From contig NZ_CP104011.1 in assembly GCF_025133575.1 (NCBI RefSeq), positions 2,418,001 to 2,482,000 on the forward strand: a DNA stretch of 64,000 nt, read 5' to 3'. Positions 18,566 through 27,685 of this stretch are shown piece by piece. The translations under genes were made by a program, and so were the position numbers. The stretch comes from Pseudomonas sp. GCEP-101 (GTDB lineage: Bacteria > Pseudomonadota > Gammaproteobacteria > Pseudomonadales > Pseudomonadaceae). The first letter of the stretch is position 1; each line of letters begins with the position of its first letter. The notes beneath the pieces were generated by a model. The model had not been told where the DNA came from. It worked only from the letters and a program-made list of their open reading frames with translations, and did not search any database.

Positions 18566-20602
18566 TCAGCTCTGGCTGCCTGTTGAAGAGGGGGGGCGGT
18601 AATGCTCGCGCAGTAACGCTTTCTCTTCGTCGGTCAGTTCACTGGGATTCTTTCGCAGCACGCTGTGCAGGCGGGCTTCGCGGCTGCTGAGCAGCTGGTT
18701 GTGTGCAAGTGTAGTAATGGTGTCGATGAACTGCTTTTCAAGATTGCCGTCGTCGATCAGCCATTCTTTCCCCGCCAGCACCTGCAGCAAGCGCCCTTGC
18801 GGGGTTCCGTGCCAGCGCGCGATCAGGTGCATCGAGCTCTGTTTCGGATTCTTCTGCAACGCTTCGACCAGTGCGGCGAGCAGCTGCGAGTAGGTTTGTC
18901 CTTCGTTGGAGAAGTGGCTCGCATCCTCGACGCTCTGCGCCAGTTGCGGATGGTGCAGCAGGGTGCGCAGCGCGGTCAGGGTCGGCGATTCGACGCTGAT
19001 CTCGGTGCGTGGCTGGCGTGGCGTGAAATCGCCTTTCTTGCCCTTGCCGTCCCATTTGCGATCGCCCTTCCAGGGTTTCTTGCCCTGCTTGGCGCCGCCG
19101 TTGCCGGCGGAAAATTCCTGCGGCGCTTCGAAGTAATTCGAGGCGTCCTGGTAATGACTGTCACCCTGCTCGGCGAATTGGCCCGCGAACTGGCCCATGT
19201 CGTAGTCGGCGTATTCGTGGGCGTGCTGGTCCCAACCGTGCGCCTGTGCCGAGGCGGGGGCGTGGCTGGGTTTTCCCTGGCCGGTCAGGCCGGAGCGCGG
19301 CGCGCTGATCTGGCTGAGCGCCTCGGCGGACAGGCCGGTGATTTCGCCCAGGCGCTGGCGCATCAGCAGGCGCAGGGTATTGCCGGGGATCTTCTCCAGT
19401 AGCGGCCCGGCCAGCGTCGCCAGGTGCGCCTTGCCTTCGAGTGTGCTCGGGTCGGCTTCCTGGGTCAGTTGCTGGAAGAAGTAATCCGCCAGCGGCTGGG
19501 CCTGGTGGGCGAGGCGGGCGCGGAAGGCGTCGGGACCTTCGGCACGGACCAGGCTGTCCGGGTCTTCGCCTTCGGGCAGGAACAGGAAGCGCACCTTGCG
19601 CCCGTCCTGCAGGTTGCCCAGCGCCGACTCCAGCGCGCGCCAGGCGGCATTGCGGCCGGCCTGGTCGCCATCGAAGCAGAAGAGGATGTTCGGCACGATG
19701 CGGAACAGCCGCTTGATGTGCTCTTCGCTGGTGGCCGTACCCAGCGTGGCCACTGCGTTGCGGATGCCCTGCTGCGCCAGTGCGATGACGTCCATGTAGC
19801 CTTCGACCACCATAATCTCGTCAAGATCCCGGTTGTTCTTCCGCGCTTCGTACAGGCCGTAGAGCTCCTGGCCTTTATGGAAGACCGGGGTTTCCGGCGA
19901 GTTCAGGTATTTCGGCTTGTCGTCGCCCAGCACCCGGCCGCCGAAGGCGATCACTCGGCCGCGGCTGTCGCGGATAGGGAAGATCACCCGGTCGCGGAAG
20001 CGGTCGTAGCGCTTGCCGCTGTCGGGGTTTTCCACCAGCAGGCCGGCGTCGAGCATGGCCTTGAGCTGCAGGTTGTCGCCGCCCAGGTTCTTCAGCAGGT
20101 TGTCCCAGCCCGGCGGGGCGAAGCCCAGGCCGAAGTCGCGGGCGATCTCGCCGGTCAGGCCGCGGCCCTTGAGGTATTCCACCGCGGCCTTGCGCGCCGG
20201 GTGGCTTTTCAGTGCCTGGCGGTAGAAGTCGGCGGCGGCGGCCAGCAGCGGGTAGAGCGGCGAGTCGACCGGTTGGCGCGGCTTGTTGCCGCGCCGGCCT
20301 TCCTCGCGGGGGACGTCCATGCCGGCGCGCTTGGCCAAGTCCTCGACCGCCTGGACGAAGTCCAGCTGGTCGTGGTCCATGATGAAGCCGAGCGCGTTGC
20401 CGCCGGCGCCGCAGCCGAAGCAGTAATAGAACTGCTTGTCGGGGCTGACGGTGAAGGAGGGAGTCTTCTCCTTGTGGAACGGGCAGCAGGCGCTGTAGTT
20501 CTTGCCGGTCTTCTTCAGCTGGATGCGCGAACTCACCACATCGAGAATGTCGGTGCGGTTGAGCAGGTCATCGATGAAGGATTGTGGAATCAGGCCGGCC
20601 AT
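18566..20602 (-). CDS. dnaG: DNA primase DnaG
   Basis: This is the 678-residue RNA primase of the replisome. The CHC2 zinc finger is visible (CPFHKEKTPSF ... YYCFGCGAGG, about 40-65). The TOPRIM catalytic domain contains VVEGYMDVIAL and FCFDGDQAGRNA. The C-terminal part (about 480-670) is the helicase-binding domain, preceded by a Gly/Lys/Gln-rich linker (GGAKQGKKPWKGDRKWDGKG). The start MAGLIPQSFIDDLLNR at 20602 is the one conserved in primases; the open frame extends 11 codons further. It is the middle gene of the rpsU-dnaG-rpoD operon. Confidence 0.97.
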   Translation of the reverse strand: MAGLIPQSFIDDLLNRTDILDVVSSRIQLKKTGKNYSACCPFHKEKTPSFTVSPDKQFYYCFGCGAGGNALGFIMDHDQLDFVQAVEDLAKRAGMDVPREEGRRGNKPRQPVDSPLYPLLAAAADFYRQALKSHPARKAAVEYLKGRGLTGEIARDFGLGFAPPGWDNLLKNLGGDNLQLKAMLDAGLLVENPDSGKRYDRFRDRVIFPIRDSRGRVIAFGGRVLGDDKPKYLNSPETPVFHKGQELYGLYEARKNNRDLDEIMVVEGYMDVIALAQQGIRNAVATLGTATSEEHIKRLFRIVPNILFCFDGDQAGRNAAWRALESALGNLQDGRKVRFLFLPEGEDPDSLVRAEGPDAFRARLAHQAQPLADYFFQQLTQEADPSTLEGKAHLATLAGPLLEKIPGNTLRLLMRQRLGEITGLSAEALSQISAPRSGLTGQGKPSHAPASAQAHGWDQHAHEYADYDMGQFAGQFAEQGDSHYQDASNYFEAPQEFSAGNGGAKQGKKPWKGDRKWDGKGKKGDFTPRQPRTEISVESPTLTALRTLLHHPQLAQSVEDASHFSNEGQTYSQLLAALVEALQKNPKQSSMHLIARWHGTPQGRLLQVLAGKEWLIDDGNLEKQFIDTITTLAHNQLLSSREARLHSVLRKNPSELTDEEKALLREHYRPPSSTGSQS

Positions 20603-20692
20603 AGACTCATCGGGACGCAGGGTGGACCCAAGCATAGCGCCCGGCGGTGAGGCCGCGAGCGAGGCTTGAGACTAAGCATGGGCTTGAAAAGC

Positions 20693-20726
20693 AAAAACTC
20701 CGAAGTCCGCTGGCGCGAATCGGAGT
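20693..20726 (-). terminator. Intra-operon terminator between rpsU and dnaG
   Basis: On the minus strand ACTCCGA (20726-20720) pairs with TCGGAGT (20703-20697), followed by TTTTG. A partial terminator at this point of the operon is known in E. coli, where it lowers dnaG expression relative to rpsU; the same role is inferred here. Confidence 0.7.
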
Positions 20727-20801
20727 GGGGTGCCGTGTTTCAGGCACTCGCCCGGCGAGTGGGCCGGGCGATGCGGAAAGCGTGCGACGAAGCGCTGTAA
20801 C

Positions 20802-21017
20802 TCAGTACAGGCGCTCGCGGCGGCGCTGCTCGCGCTGCACTTTCTTGGCGTGACGCTTAACAGCGGCAGCGGCCTTGCGCTTGCGTTCGGCGGTCGGCTT
20901 TTCGTAGAACTCGCGGCTACGGACTTCGGCCAGTACGCCTGCTTTTTCGCAGGAGCGCTTGAAACGACGCAGAGCTACGTCGAAGGGTTCGTTCTCTTTA
21001 ACTTTGACGGCGGGCAT
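20802..21017 (-). CDS. rpsU: 30S ribosomal protein S21
   Basis: This 71-residue basic ribosomal protein starts [20 protein letters not shown] and ends in the Arg/Lys-rich helix [14 protein letters not shown]. Both ends match bacterial S21, which helps 30S subunits engage mRNA near the Shine-Dalgarno region. The start at 21017 follows GAAGG. It opens the macromolecular-synthesis operon and diverges from tsaD, sharing a 200-base intergenic space. Confidence 0.98.
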   Translation of the reverse strand: MPAVKVKENEPFDVALRRFKRSCEKAGVLAEVRSREFYEKPTAERKRKAAAAVKRHAKKVQREQRRRERLY

Positions 21018-21217
21018 CCAGGTCGTACCTTCAATGATTACCGGAGGATTTATCGCGCTCCTGACGGTTGTTCGGAGTCGGCGGTTTTCAAGGGTTGCGG
21101 ATATTAAACGTTCGGAAGGAGGAATGCAAAGCCTCCGATCGAAAAGCACTGGTCCGAAGCCCAGCCGGCGATTATGATGCGCGGCTTCAATTTTGCCCAG
21201 AGTAAAGGCTCAAACCC

Positions 21218-22243
21218 ATGCTAGTGCTGGGGTTGGAAACCTCCTGCGACGAGACCGGCGTCGCCCTGTACGACAGCGAGAAGGGCCTGTTGGCCGACGC
21301 GCTGTTCAGCCAGATCGACCTGCACCGTGTATACGGCGGCGTGGTCCCCGAACTGGCTTCCCGTGATCACGTCAAGCGCATGCTGCCGCTGATTCGCCAG
21401 GTGCTGGACGAGTCCGGCCGCACCGCCGAGGACATCGACGCCATCGCCTACACCGCCGGCCCCGGCCTGGTGGGCGCGCTGCTGGTCGGCGCGTCGTGCG
21501 CCCAGGCCATGGCGTTCGCCTGGGGCATACCGGCCGTCGGCGTGCACCATATGGAAGGCCATCTGCTGGCGCCCATGCTGGAAGAGCAGCCGCCGCAGTT
21601 CCCGTTCGTCGCCTTGCTGGTGTCCGGCGGCCACACTCAACTGGTGCGGGTGGATGGCATCGGCCATTACCAAGTACTCGGCGAGTCGGTGGACGACGCC
21701 GCCGGCGAGGCTTTCGACAAGACCGCCAAACTGCTCGGCCTGGGCTACCCCGGTGGCCCGGAGATCGCCCGCCTGGCCGAGCGCGGCAGCGCCGGTCGCT
21801 TCGTCTTCCCGCGGCCGATGACCGACCGCCCGGGGCTCGACTTCAGCTTCAGCGGCCTGAAGACCTTCGCCCTGAATACCTGGCAGCGCTGTGTCGCCGA
21901 GGGTGACGACAGCGAACAGACCCGCTGCGACATCGCCCTGGCGTTCCAGACCGCGGTGGTCGAGACCCTGACCATCAAGTGCAAGCGCGCGCTCAAGCAG
22001 ACGCACCTGAAGAACCTGGTGATCGCCGGCGGCGTCAGCGCCAACCAGGCGCTGCGCCAGCACCTGGAGAAGATGCTCGGCGAAATGAAGGGCCAGGTGT
22101 TCTATGCCCGTCCGCGCTTCTGCACCGATAACGGCGCGATGATCGCCTATGCTGGCTGCCAGCGTCTGGTGGCCGGGCAGCAGGACGGCCCGTCGATCGG
22201 CGTGCAGGCGCGTTGGCCAATGGAGTCGTTGCCTGCCGTCTAA
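21218..22243 (+). CDS. tsaD: tRNA N6-threonylcarbamoyladenosine transferase TsaD
   Basis: The 341-residue Kae1/TsaD protein transfers threonylcarbamoyl to A37 of ANN-decoding tRNAs, working with TsaB and TsaE. The metal-binding HMEGH motif is present in [15 protein letters not shown], and the nucleotide-binding ASKH-fold motifs are present as [16 protein letters not shown] at the start, [10 protein letters not shown], and [13 protein letters not shown]. It diverges from rpsU and stands alone on the plus strand, converging on plsY. AAAGG precedes the ATG. A repeat element begins immediately after the stop. Confidence 0.98.
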   Translation: MLVLGLETSCDETGVALYDSEKGLLADALFSQIDLHRVYGGVVPELASRDHVKRMLPLIRQVLDESGRTAEDIDAIAYTAGPGLVGALLVGASCAQAMAFAWGIPAVGVHHMEGHLLAPMLEEQPPQFPFVALLVSGGHTQLVRVDGIGHYQVLGESVDDAAGEAFDKTAKLLGLGYPGGPEIARLAERGSAGRFVFPRPMTDRPGLDFSFSGLKTFALNTWQRCVAEGDDSEQTRCDIALAFQTAVVETLTIKCKRALKQTHLKNLVIAGGVSANQALRQHLEKMLGEMKGQVFYARPRFCTDNGAMIAYAGCQRLVAGQQDGPSIGVQARWPMESLPAV

Positions 22244-22255
22244 AGCCGGAAGCTG

Positions 22256-22335
22256 AAAGCGACAAGCTTGAAGCTGCAAGCGGCACTTTGCGGCTTTCGC
22301 TTGCAGCCTGCCGCTTATGGCTTGAAGCTGCTTTT
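22256..22335. repeat. AGCTGCAAGC-type intergenic repeat between tsaD and plsY
   Basis: AAGCTGCAAGC and GCTTGCAGCCT form a near-perfect inverted pair, with further CTTGAAGCTGC copies at the edges, filling the space between the convergent tsaD and plsY genes. A related element with a 17-bp stem lies at 33693-33780. It may also serve as a terminator, since the right edge runs into CTTTTCC. Confidence 0.6.
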
Positions 22336-22336
22336 C

Positions 22337-22906
22337 CTAGAAATGACGCTCGCGCCCGGCGATCAGGTCGCGCAGGTTGCTGCGGTGACGCCAGACGATC
22401 AGGCCGGTGAGCACGGTCATCGGCAAGAGTGCCGAGGGTTCCTGCCAGGCCAACAGCGGCAGGGTGAGCGGAGTGGCCACCAGGGAAGCCAGCGAACTGG
22501 TGCGCGACAGCTTGAAGGTGACCAGCCAGGCCACTGCCGCGAGCAGCGCGGCGGGCGGGTAGAGTGCCAGCAACATGCCGGCGGCGGTGGCGACGCCCTT
22601 GCCGCCACGGAAATTGAAGTACAACGGGTAGAGGTGACCGATCACCGCTGCCAGCCCGACCCAGGCCTGCTGCATGTCGGTCAGGCCGATCTGGCGGGCG
22701 ATCAGCACGGGCAGCAACCCCTTGGCGAGGTCGCCCAGCAGGGTGAGGATGGCGATCTTCTTGCCGGCCAGGCGCAGCATGTTGGTGGCGCCGGGATTGC
22801 CCGAGCCGCTGGCGCGCGGGTCGGCGGTGCCGAACAGGCGACTGAGGAGTACCGCGAAGGACAGTGATCCGAGCAGGTAGGCGAGGATCGCCAAGAACCA
22901 GAACAT
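22337..22906 (-). CDS. plsY: Acyl-phosphate glycerol-3-phosphate acyltransferase PlsY
   Basis: This 189-residue polytopic inner-membrane enzyme adds the first acyl chain to glycerol-3-phosphate using acyl-phosphate. Several hydrophobic helices are evident, beginning [20 protein letters not shown]. The conserved loops [22 protein letters not shown] and [15 protein letters not shown] are intact. The start at 22906 is preferred over an upstream GTG three codons earlier, on the basis of the usual N-terminus. It diverges from folB with about 70 bases between the two starts. Confidence 0.97.
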   Translation of the reverse strand: MFWFLAILAYLLGSLSFAVLLSRLFGTADPRASGSGNPGATNMLRLAGKKIAILTLLGDLAKGLLPVLIARQIGLTDMQQAWVGLAAVIGHLYPLYFNFRGGKGVATAAGMLLALYPPAALLAAVAWLVTFKLSRTSSLASLVATPLTLPLLAWQEPSALLPMTVLTGLIVWRHRSNLRDLIAGRERHF

Positions 22907-22977
22907 GGTTTCCACCGGAGACGAGGTCGTTTCCGATTCTAACGGGGTGCCGGCCGCTTGTCGTGTCGCCTTGGAGC

Positions 22978-23340
22978 ATGCAGTCAGTGGACAGAGTTTT
23001 CATCGAGGGGCTGGAAGTGGATACCGTGATCGGTGTCTACGACTGGGAACGGGGTATCCGGCAGTGCCTGCGCCTGGACCTGACGCTGGGCTGGGACAAC
23101 CGCCCGGCGGCGGCCGACGACGACATCGCCAAGGCCCTGGACTACGCCGTGCTCTCCGAGCGGGTTATGGCGTTTGCCCGTGACGCGCACTTCCAGCTGG
23201 TGGAAACCTTCGCCGAGCGCCTGGCCGCGTTGCTGATGGCGGAGTTCGGCATCCAGTGGCTGCGCCTGAAAGTCACCAAGCCTGGCGCCGTTGCGGCGGC
23301 CATCGGCGTGGGTGTGGAGATCGAACGCGGATGCCGCTGA
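22978..23340 (+). CDS. folB: Dihydroneopterin aldolase FolB
   Basis: The 120-residue enzyme of folate synthesis cleaves 7,8-dihydroneopterin to 6-hydroxymethyl-dihydropterin. The family pattern [20 protein letters not shown] near the N-terminus, [10 protein letters not shown], and the C-terminal KVTKPGAV are all present. GGAG lies just before the ATG. The end overlaps the start of folK by ten bases, so the two successive pathway enzymes are translationally coupled. Confidence 0.96.
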   Translation: MQSVDRVFIEGLEVDTVIGVYDWERGIRQCLRLDLTLGWDNRPAAADDDIAKALDYAVLSERVMAFARDAHFQLVETFAERLAALLMAEFGIQWLRLKVTKPGAVAAAIGVGVEIERGCR

Positions 23341-23867
23341 CCACGGTCTACCTCGGGCTGGGCAGCAACGTCGAGCGCGAGCGCCATCTGCTCGCCGGGC
23401 TGGAAGCGCTGGGCGAGTTCCTGCAGGACATCCGCTGTTCTCCGGTGTTCGAGAGCGAGCCGGTGGGGATTCGCAGCGGTCCGTTCTACAACTTCGTGGT
23501 CGTCGCGCGCACCGACCTGCCGCTGGCGGAGTTGAGCCTGCGACTCAAGCACATCGAGGCGGACAACGGCCGCTACGCGCCGGAGCGCAAGGGGCTGCCT
23601 CTGGATATCGATGTGTTGCTGTATGGCGACCTGCACGGTGAGTTCGACGGCCTGACGCTGCCGCGCGCCGAGGTGCTGAAGAATGCCTTCGTGCTCTGGC
23701 CGCTGGCGTTGCTGGCGCCCGGGGTGAAGCATCCGGGCGCGCAGCGTTCGTTTGCTGAACTGTGGGCGGATTCGCAGATCGGGCAGAAGCTCTGGCCGGT
23801 GCCTTTCCAGTGGCGGGGCGTGGAGCTGACGCCGAAGGCGCTGATCGAGGCGCATCCGGCGGCTTGA
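23331..23867 (+). CDS. folK: 2-amino-4-hydroxy-6-hydroxymethyldihydropteridine pyrophosphokinase FolK
   Basis: This 178-residue HPPK transfers pyrophosphate from ATP to the product of FolB. The N-terminal YLGLGSNVERER, the FYNFVVVARTDLPLAEL segment, the RKGLPLDIDVLLYGD catalytic loop (paired Asp residues for magnesium) and LTLPRAEVLKNAFVLWPL are typical. The start is taken at 23331, inside folB, because this matches the conserved N-terminus. A REPIN follows the stop by about 40 bases. Confidence 0.96.
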   Translation: MPLTTVYLGLGSNVERERHLLAGLEALGEFLQDIRCSPVFESEPVGIRSGPFYNFVVVARTDLPLAELSLRLKHIEADNGRYAPERKGLPLDIDVLLYGDLHGEFDGLTLPRAEVLKNAFVLWPLALLAPGVKHPGAQRSFAELWADSQIGQKLWPVPFQWRGVELTPKALIEAHPAA

Positions 23868-23906
23868 GCTTGCAGCGGTGCCCGTCTGGGCACCTGGCCA
23901 GCCTTT

Positions 23907-23987
23907 TGTAGGAGCGAGCTTGCTCGCGAACAGAGGTCACCGGCCAAGCGAGCGCTGGGCGGGTTCGCGAGCAAGCTCGCTCCTACA
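23907..23987. repeat. REPIN (paired REP) between folK and cca
   Basis: TGTAGGAGCGAGCTTGCTCGCGAA and its inverted copy enclose a short spacer containing CGCTGGGCGG, giving an 81-base hairpin-forming element of the Pseudomonas REP type. A second copy of the same family is at 55338-55415. The right arm supplies the TAG stop of cca (23985-23983). Confidence 0.9.
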
Positions 23988-25224
23988 GGGTGGCTCCGCC
24001 TGCAGAGTTCTCCTTATAGGCCTTCAGGGCCGTCAGTCGCTCACGCTTGAGCGCTTCGCCCAGCTCGGCGCCCTTATATCCCTTCTCCAGCAGCGGTTGC
24101 ACCGCTACCGCCCGGGCGGCCTGGGCGGCGCCGCGCAGGTAGTCGGCCTGTGGATAAGCCCGATCCTCCAGGCCGTGCCGGCCTCGGGCGTCCATTTCGC
24201 TGGCGGCGAGAAACTCTTCGAAGCGCTGCGGCCGGCGATAGACATCGAAGGACTGCAGCAGCTCGAGGATGGTGTTCGGGCGCAGCTCCAGCGCGCGGTG
24301 GCAGTGGGTGTGGTACTCGCCCACCAGCCGCGCCAGCTCCTGGCAGTCCCGCGGGACCTTGAATCGCGCGTTGATCGCGTCGATCAGCGGCAGGCCCAGG
24401 TGCTCGTGCGCGTGGTGCCTGGGCCATTCTTCCGCGCGGGTTTCGCCCTTGCCCACGTCGTGCACCAGGCAGGCCCAGCGCACGCTCAGCGGCTGATCGA
24501 ATCTGGCGCATTCGCGCAGCACGGCCAGCACGTGCTCGCCGGTATCCACTTCCGGGTGGTGCTGCGGCGGTTGCGGCACGCCGAACAGTGCATCCACTTC
24601 CGGCATCAGCACGGCCAGGGCGCCACAGGCGCGCAGGACCTGGATGAACACATCCGGGCGCGATTCCATCAGCGCGCGGGAGATTTCCTTCCAGCTGCGT
24701 TCCGCCGTCAGCGCTTCCAGCTCGCCGGATTCCGACAGCTCGCGCATCAGCGCCAGGGTTTCCGGCGCCACGGAGAAGCCCAGCGGGGCATAGCGGGCGG
24801 CGAAGCGGGCGACGCGCAGCACACGCAGCGGGTCTTCGGCAAAGGCGGGGGAGACGTGGCGCAGCAGGCGCGCTTCGAGGTCTTGCTGGCCATGGTAGGG
24901 GTCGACGACGTGGCCGTGGTCGTCCTCGGCCATGGCGTTGATGGTCAGGTCGCGGCGGATCAGGTCGTCTTCGAGGGTGACGTCGGGGCTCGCATAGAAG
25001 GTGAAGCCGCCGTAGCCGCGCCCGCTTTTGCGTTCGGTGCGGGCGAGGGCGTATTCCTCACCGGTCTGCGGGTGGAGAAACACCGGGAAGTCGGCGCCCA
25101 CCGGGCGATAGCCCTGGGCAAGCATGTCGTCGGCGCTGGCGCCGACCACCACCCAGTCGGTGTCGCTGAAGGGGATGCCGAGCAGGCGATCGCGCACGGC
25201 GCCGCCCACCTTGTAGATCTGCAT
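23983..25224 (-). CDS. cca: tRNA CCA-adding nucleotidyltransferase
   Basis: The 413-residue enzyme builds or repairs the 3' CCA of tRNAs. The head domain has [14 protein letters not shown] and the catalytic [18 protein letters not shown] and [12 protein letters not shown] follow. A C-terminal HD domain shows [10 protein letters not shown] and EYHTHCHRA, giving the class II bacterial form with added phosphohydrolase activity. The start at 25224 follows AGGAGA; the longer open frame upstream is repeat sequence. The final codons read GGATL then TAG, where the TAG is the first three bases of a REP arm. Confidence 0.97.
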   Translation of the reverse strand: MQIYKVGGAVRDRLLGIPFSDTDWVVVGASADDMLAQGYRPVGADFPVFLHPQTGEEYALARTERKSGRGYGGFTFYASPDVTLEDDLIRRDLTINAMAEDDHGHVVDPYHGQQDLEARLLRHVSPAFAEDPLRVLRVARFAARYAPLGFSVAPETLALMRELSESGELEALTAERSWKEISRALMESRPDVFIQVLRACGALAVLMPEVDALFGVPQPPQHHPEVDTGEHVLAVLRECARFDQPLSVRWACLVHDVGKGETRAEEWPRHHAHEHLGLPLIDAINARFKVPRDCQELARLVGEYHTHCHRALELRPNTILELLQSFDVYRRPQRFEEFLAASEMDARGRHGLEDRAYPQADYLRGAAQAARAVAVQPLLEKGYKGAELGEALKRERLTALKAYKENSAGGATL

Positions 25225-25348
25225 GAAGCTGTCTCCTGTTCTGGGGGATAGCTTCGGGGTTTGCGGCGGGTGGGGCAAGCGCGGCGGGAGTTTGGGCGCG
25301 CGCGTAGGAGCAACTGTCTTCTTCTGGGGGAGTCTGTGCCGATGCATG

Positions 25349-25461
25349 CTCACCCCAGCCCTCTCCCGAGGGGAGAGGGGGCAGTCCGAGCCGGCTGACG
25401 CCAAGCTTTCATCCTGCGCCGAACGGTCCCCTCTCCCCCTGGGAGAGGGTTAGGGTGAGGG
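25349..25461. repeat. About 110-bp dispersed element, copy 1
   Basis: CTCACCCCAGCCCTCTCCC at the left and GGGAGAGGGTTAGGGTGAGG at the right form inverted ends. The interior includes TTCATCCTGCGCCGAACGG, which recurs in reverse orientation at 55182-55299. With the REPIN at 25485 it fills most of the 338-base gene-free gap between cca and the next gene; the remaining bases next to cca show nothing. Confidence 0.75.
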
Positions 25462-25484
25462 CCAACCCGAGCGCAGATATATCT

Positions 25485-25556
25485 CGTAGGAGCGGACTTC
25501 CTCCGCGATAGGTTCGCATCGCGCCTATGGCATCGCGGACGGAGTCCGCTCCTACG
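25485..25556. repeat. REPIN variant (GGAGCGGAC type)
   Basis: CGTAGGAGCGGACTTCCTCC and its inverted mate GGACGGAGTCCGCTCCTACG bracket a short spacer. The arms share TAGGAGCG with the REPINs at 23907 and 55338, then diverge, so this is a second REP subfamily. It lies six bases from the stop of the DUF4136 gene. Confidence 0.85.
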
Positions 25557-25562
25557 GGGTGA

Positions 25563-26072
25563 TTAAGGAGCGGCGGCGGGAATCTGCTGGAGCAGCGCGC
25601 CGACGGCGTCCTGCAGCAGGGCGGCGCTGGCGTGGGCGGGGCTCAGGCCGGTGCTGACGGTGCCTTCCCAGAGCGTCTGTTCCTGCGCATCGGTCAGGCG
25701 CAGGCGCAACGTGCCGGTTTCATCGCGCAGGCGGTGGATGGCGAGGTAAGGCCCGAGCGGGTTCGGCGGCGGCGTGTCGACCTTGAATTCCAGCGGCGCG
25801 TCCTGCAGCGCCAGCCAGTAGTAGACGCGCAGCTGTGGCGCGGCACTTTCGCGGTAGCCGCGTTCGATCAGGCCCTGGCGCACCTGGGCGTTGATCAGCG
25901 GATAGCGGCTGCGGTAGGGCAGGGCGTCGACGGCGTTTTCCGGTGGCATCAGCTGGAAGTCGCGCAACCCGGCCAGGCGCGCATCGGCGGGATGCGCTAC
26001 CTGAGCGTGGGGGACGGGGTTGCTGCAGGTCGCGACAGCAAGGCAGAGCAGGAGAATGGCGAACAGGCGCAT
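25563..26072 (-). CDS. DUF4136-like putative lipoprotein
   Basis: A 169-residue exported protein of unknown function. The N-terminus MRLFAILLLCLAVATCSNP is a signal sequence ending at a possible lipobox (VATC, with an unusual Thr before the Cys). The rest, including YRSRYPLINAQVRQGLIERGYR, LRVYYWLALQD and LRLRLTDAQEQTLWEGTVST, follows the pattern of DUF4136 proteins, which have repeated beta strands and are membrane-anchored in the periplasm. GGTGGAG precedes the ATG at 26072; an upstream in-frame start is less likely. It lies on the same strand as spoVR-yeaH-prkA, 59 bases downstream of the spoVR stop. Confidence 0.8.
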   Translation of the reverse strand: MRLFAILLLCLAVATCSNPVPHAQVAHPADARLAGLRDFQLMPPENAVDALPYRSRYPLINAQVRQGLIERGYRESAAPQLRVYYWLALQDAPLEFKVDTPPPNPLGPYLAIHRLRDETGTLRLRLTDAQEQTLWEGTVSTGLSPAHASAALLQDAVGALLQQIPAAAP

Positions 26073-26131
26073 GGCGGTCTCCACCGATCTTGCCGCCATG
26101 CTCGTGGTCCTCGTTCGCGCCGGTCAACCGA

Positions 26132-27685
26132 TCAAATGGGTGGGATGATCAGGTCGAGCCGCGGGTAGCCCTCCTCGCTGTCGCGTTCACCCTTTGGGGG
26201 CATGTGGAAGGTGTTGACGATGTTCTCGCCCTGCAGGGTCTCCAGGTGGATGTCGAAGCCCCACAGGCGGTGCAGGTGCTTGAGCACATCGTCGGTGGAT
26301 TCGCCCAGGGGTTTGCGGTCGTGCTGCTGGTGGCGCAGGGTCAGCGAGCGGTCGCCTCTGCGGTCGACGTCCCAGATCTGGATGTTCGGCTCGCGGTTGC
26401 CGAGGTTGTACTGCGCGGCCAGCGTTTCGCGGATCTTGCGGTAGCCGTCGTCGTCATGGATGGCGTCGACCAGCATGTCGTCCTTCTGGTCGTCGTCGAG
26501 GATGCTGAACAGCTTGAACTCGCGGATCACCTTGGGCGAGAGGAACTGCAGGACGAAGCTCTCGTCCTTGAAGCTCTTCATGGCGAACTTGATGGTGGCC
26601 AGCCAGTCGCTGCCGGCGATGTCCGGGAACCAGCGCTTGTCTTCCTCGGTGGGGTTCTCGCAGATACGGCGGATGTCGCGGTACATGGCGAAGCCCAGCG
26701 CGTAGGGGTTGATGCCGCTGTAGTAGGGGCTGTCGAAGCCGGGCTGGTAGACCACGCTGGTGTGGTACTGGAGGAACTCCATCATGAAGCCGTCGCTGAC
26801 CAGGCCTTCGTCGTAGAGGTCGTTGATCAGTGTGTAGTGCCAGAAGGTCGCCCAGCCTTCGTTCATCACCTGGGTCTGGCGTTGCGGGTAGAAGTATTGC
26901 GCGACCTTGCGCACGATGCGCACCACTTCGCGCTGCCAGGGTTCGAGCAGCGGGGCATTCTTCTCGATGAAGTAGAGGATGTTTTCCTGCGGCTCGCTGG
27001 GGTAGCGCGACAGGCCTTGCTCCTTGTCCTTGCCGGCGGCCTTGGGAATGGTCCGCCAGAGGTCGTTGACCTGGCGCTGGATCTGCTCCTCGCGCTCCTT
27101 CTGGCGCTGTTTCTCTTCCTCGGCGGAGATCGGGTAGGGCCGCTTGTAGCGGTCCACGCCGTAGTTCATCAGCGCATGGCAAGAGTCCAGCAGGTCTTCC
27201 ACGGCGTCGATGCCGTAGCGCTCCTCGCACTTGTTGATGTAGGACTTGGCGAACACCAGGTAATCGATGATCGAGGTGGCGTCGGTCCAGGTGCGGAACA
27301 GGTAGTTGCCCTTGAAGAAGCTGTTGTGCCCGTAGCAGGCGTGGGCGATCACCAGCGCCTGCATGCACTGGGTGTTCTCTTCCATCAGGTAGGCGATGCA
27401 CGGGTCGGAGTTGATGACGATCTCGTAGGCCAGGCCCATCTGACCGCGCTTGTAGTTCTTTTCCGTGCTGAGGAAGTGCTTGCCGTAGGACCAATGGTTG
27501 TAACCGATGGGCATGCCGACGGAGGCGTAGGCATCCATCATCTGCTCGGCGGTGATCACCTCGATCTGGTTGGGGTAGGTGTCCAGCGCATAGCGCTCGG
27601 CGAGACGGCTGATCTCGCGGTCGTATTGCTGGATCAGCTCGAAGGTCCACTCCGAGCCGGTGGCGATGGGCTGGCGCTTGCTCAT
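26132..27685 (-). CDS. SpoVR family protein
   Basis: The 517-residue SpoVR/YcgB family protein has an unknown biochemical role. The N-terminal half contains the family patterns [61 protein letters not shown] and [10 protein letters not shown], with many conserved His and Glu residues suggesting metal binding. GGAGG precedes the ATG at 27685, which overlaps the yeaH stop by four bases. In many proteobacteria spoVR, yeaH and prkA occur together and respond to starvation and stress; the order prkA-yeaH-spoVR here agrees. Confidence 0.95.
   Translation of the reverse strand: MSKRQPIATGSEWTFELIQQYDREISRLAERYALDTYPNQIEVITAEQMMDAYASVGMPIGYNHWSYGKHFLSTEKNYKRGQMGLAYEIVINSDPCIAYLMEENTQCMQALVIAHACYGHNSFFKGNYLFRTWTDATSIIDYLVFAKSYINKCEERYGIDAVEDLLDSCHALMNYGVDRYKRPYPISAEEEKQRQKEREEQIQRQVNDLWRTIPKAAGKDKEQGLSRYPSEPQENILYFIEKNAPLLEPWQREVVRIVRKVAQYFYPQRQTQVMNEGWATFWHYTLINDLYDEGLVSDGFMMEFLQYHTSVVYQPGFDSPYYSGINPYALGFAMYRDIRRICENPTEEDKRWFPDIAGSDWLATIKFAMKSFKDESFVLQFLSPKVIREFKLFSILDDDQKDDMLVDAIHDDDGYRKIRETLAAQYNLGNREPNIQIWDVDRRGDRSLTLRHQQHDRKPLGESTDDVLKHLHRLWGFDIHLETLQGENIVNTFHMPPKGERDSEEGYPRLDLIIPPI

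Noticed and set aside
23907..25556. CRISPR-like appearance of repeated 20-25 base units
   Set aside because: The units occur as single inverted pairs with variable spacing, not as a regular array; they are REPINs and related elements.
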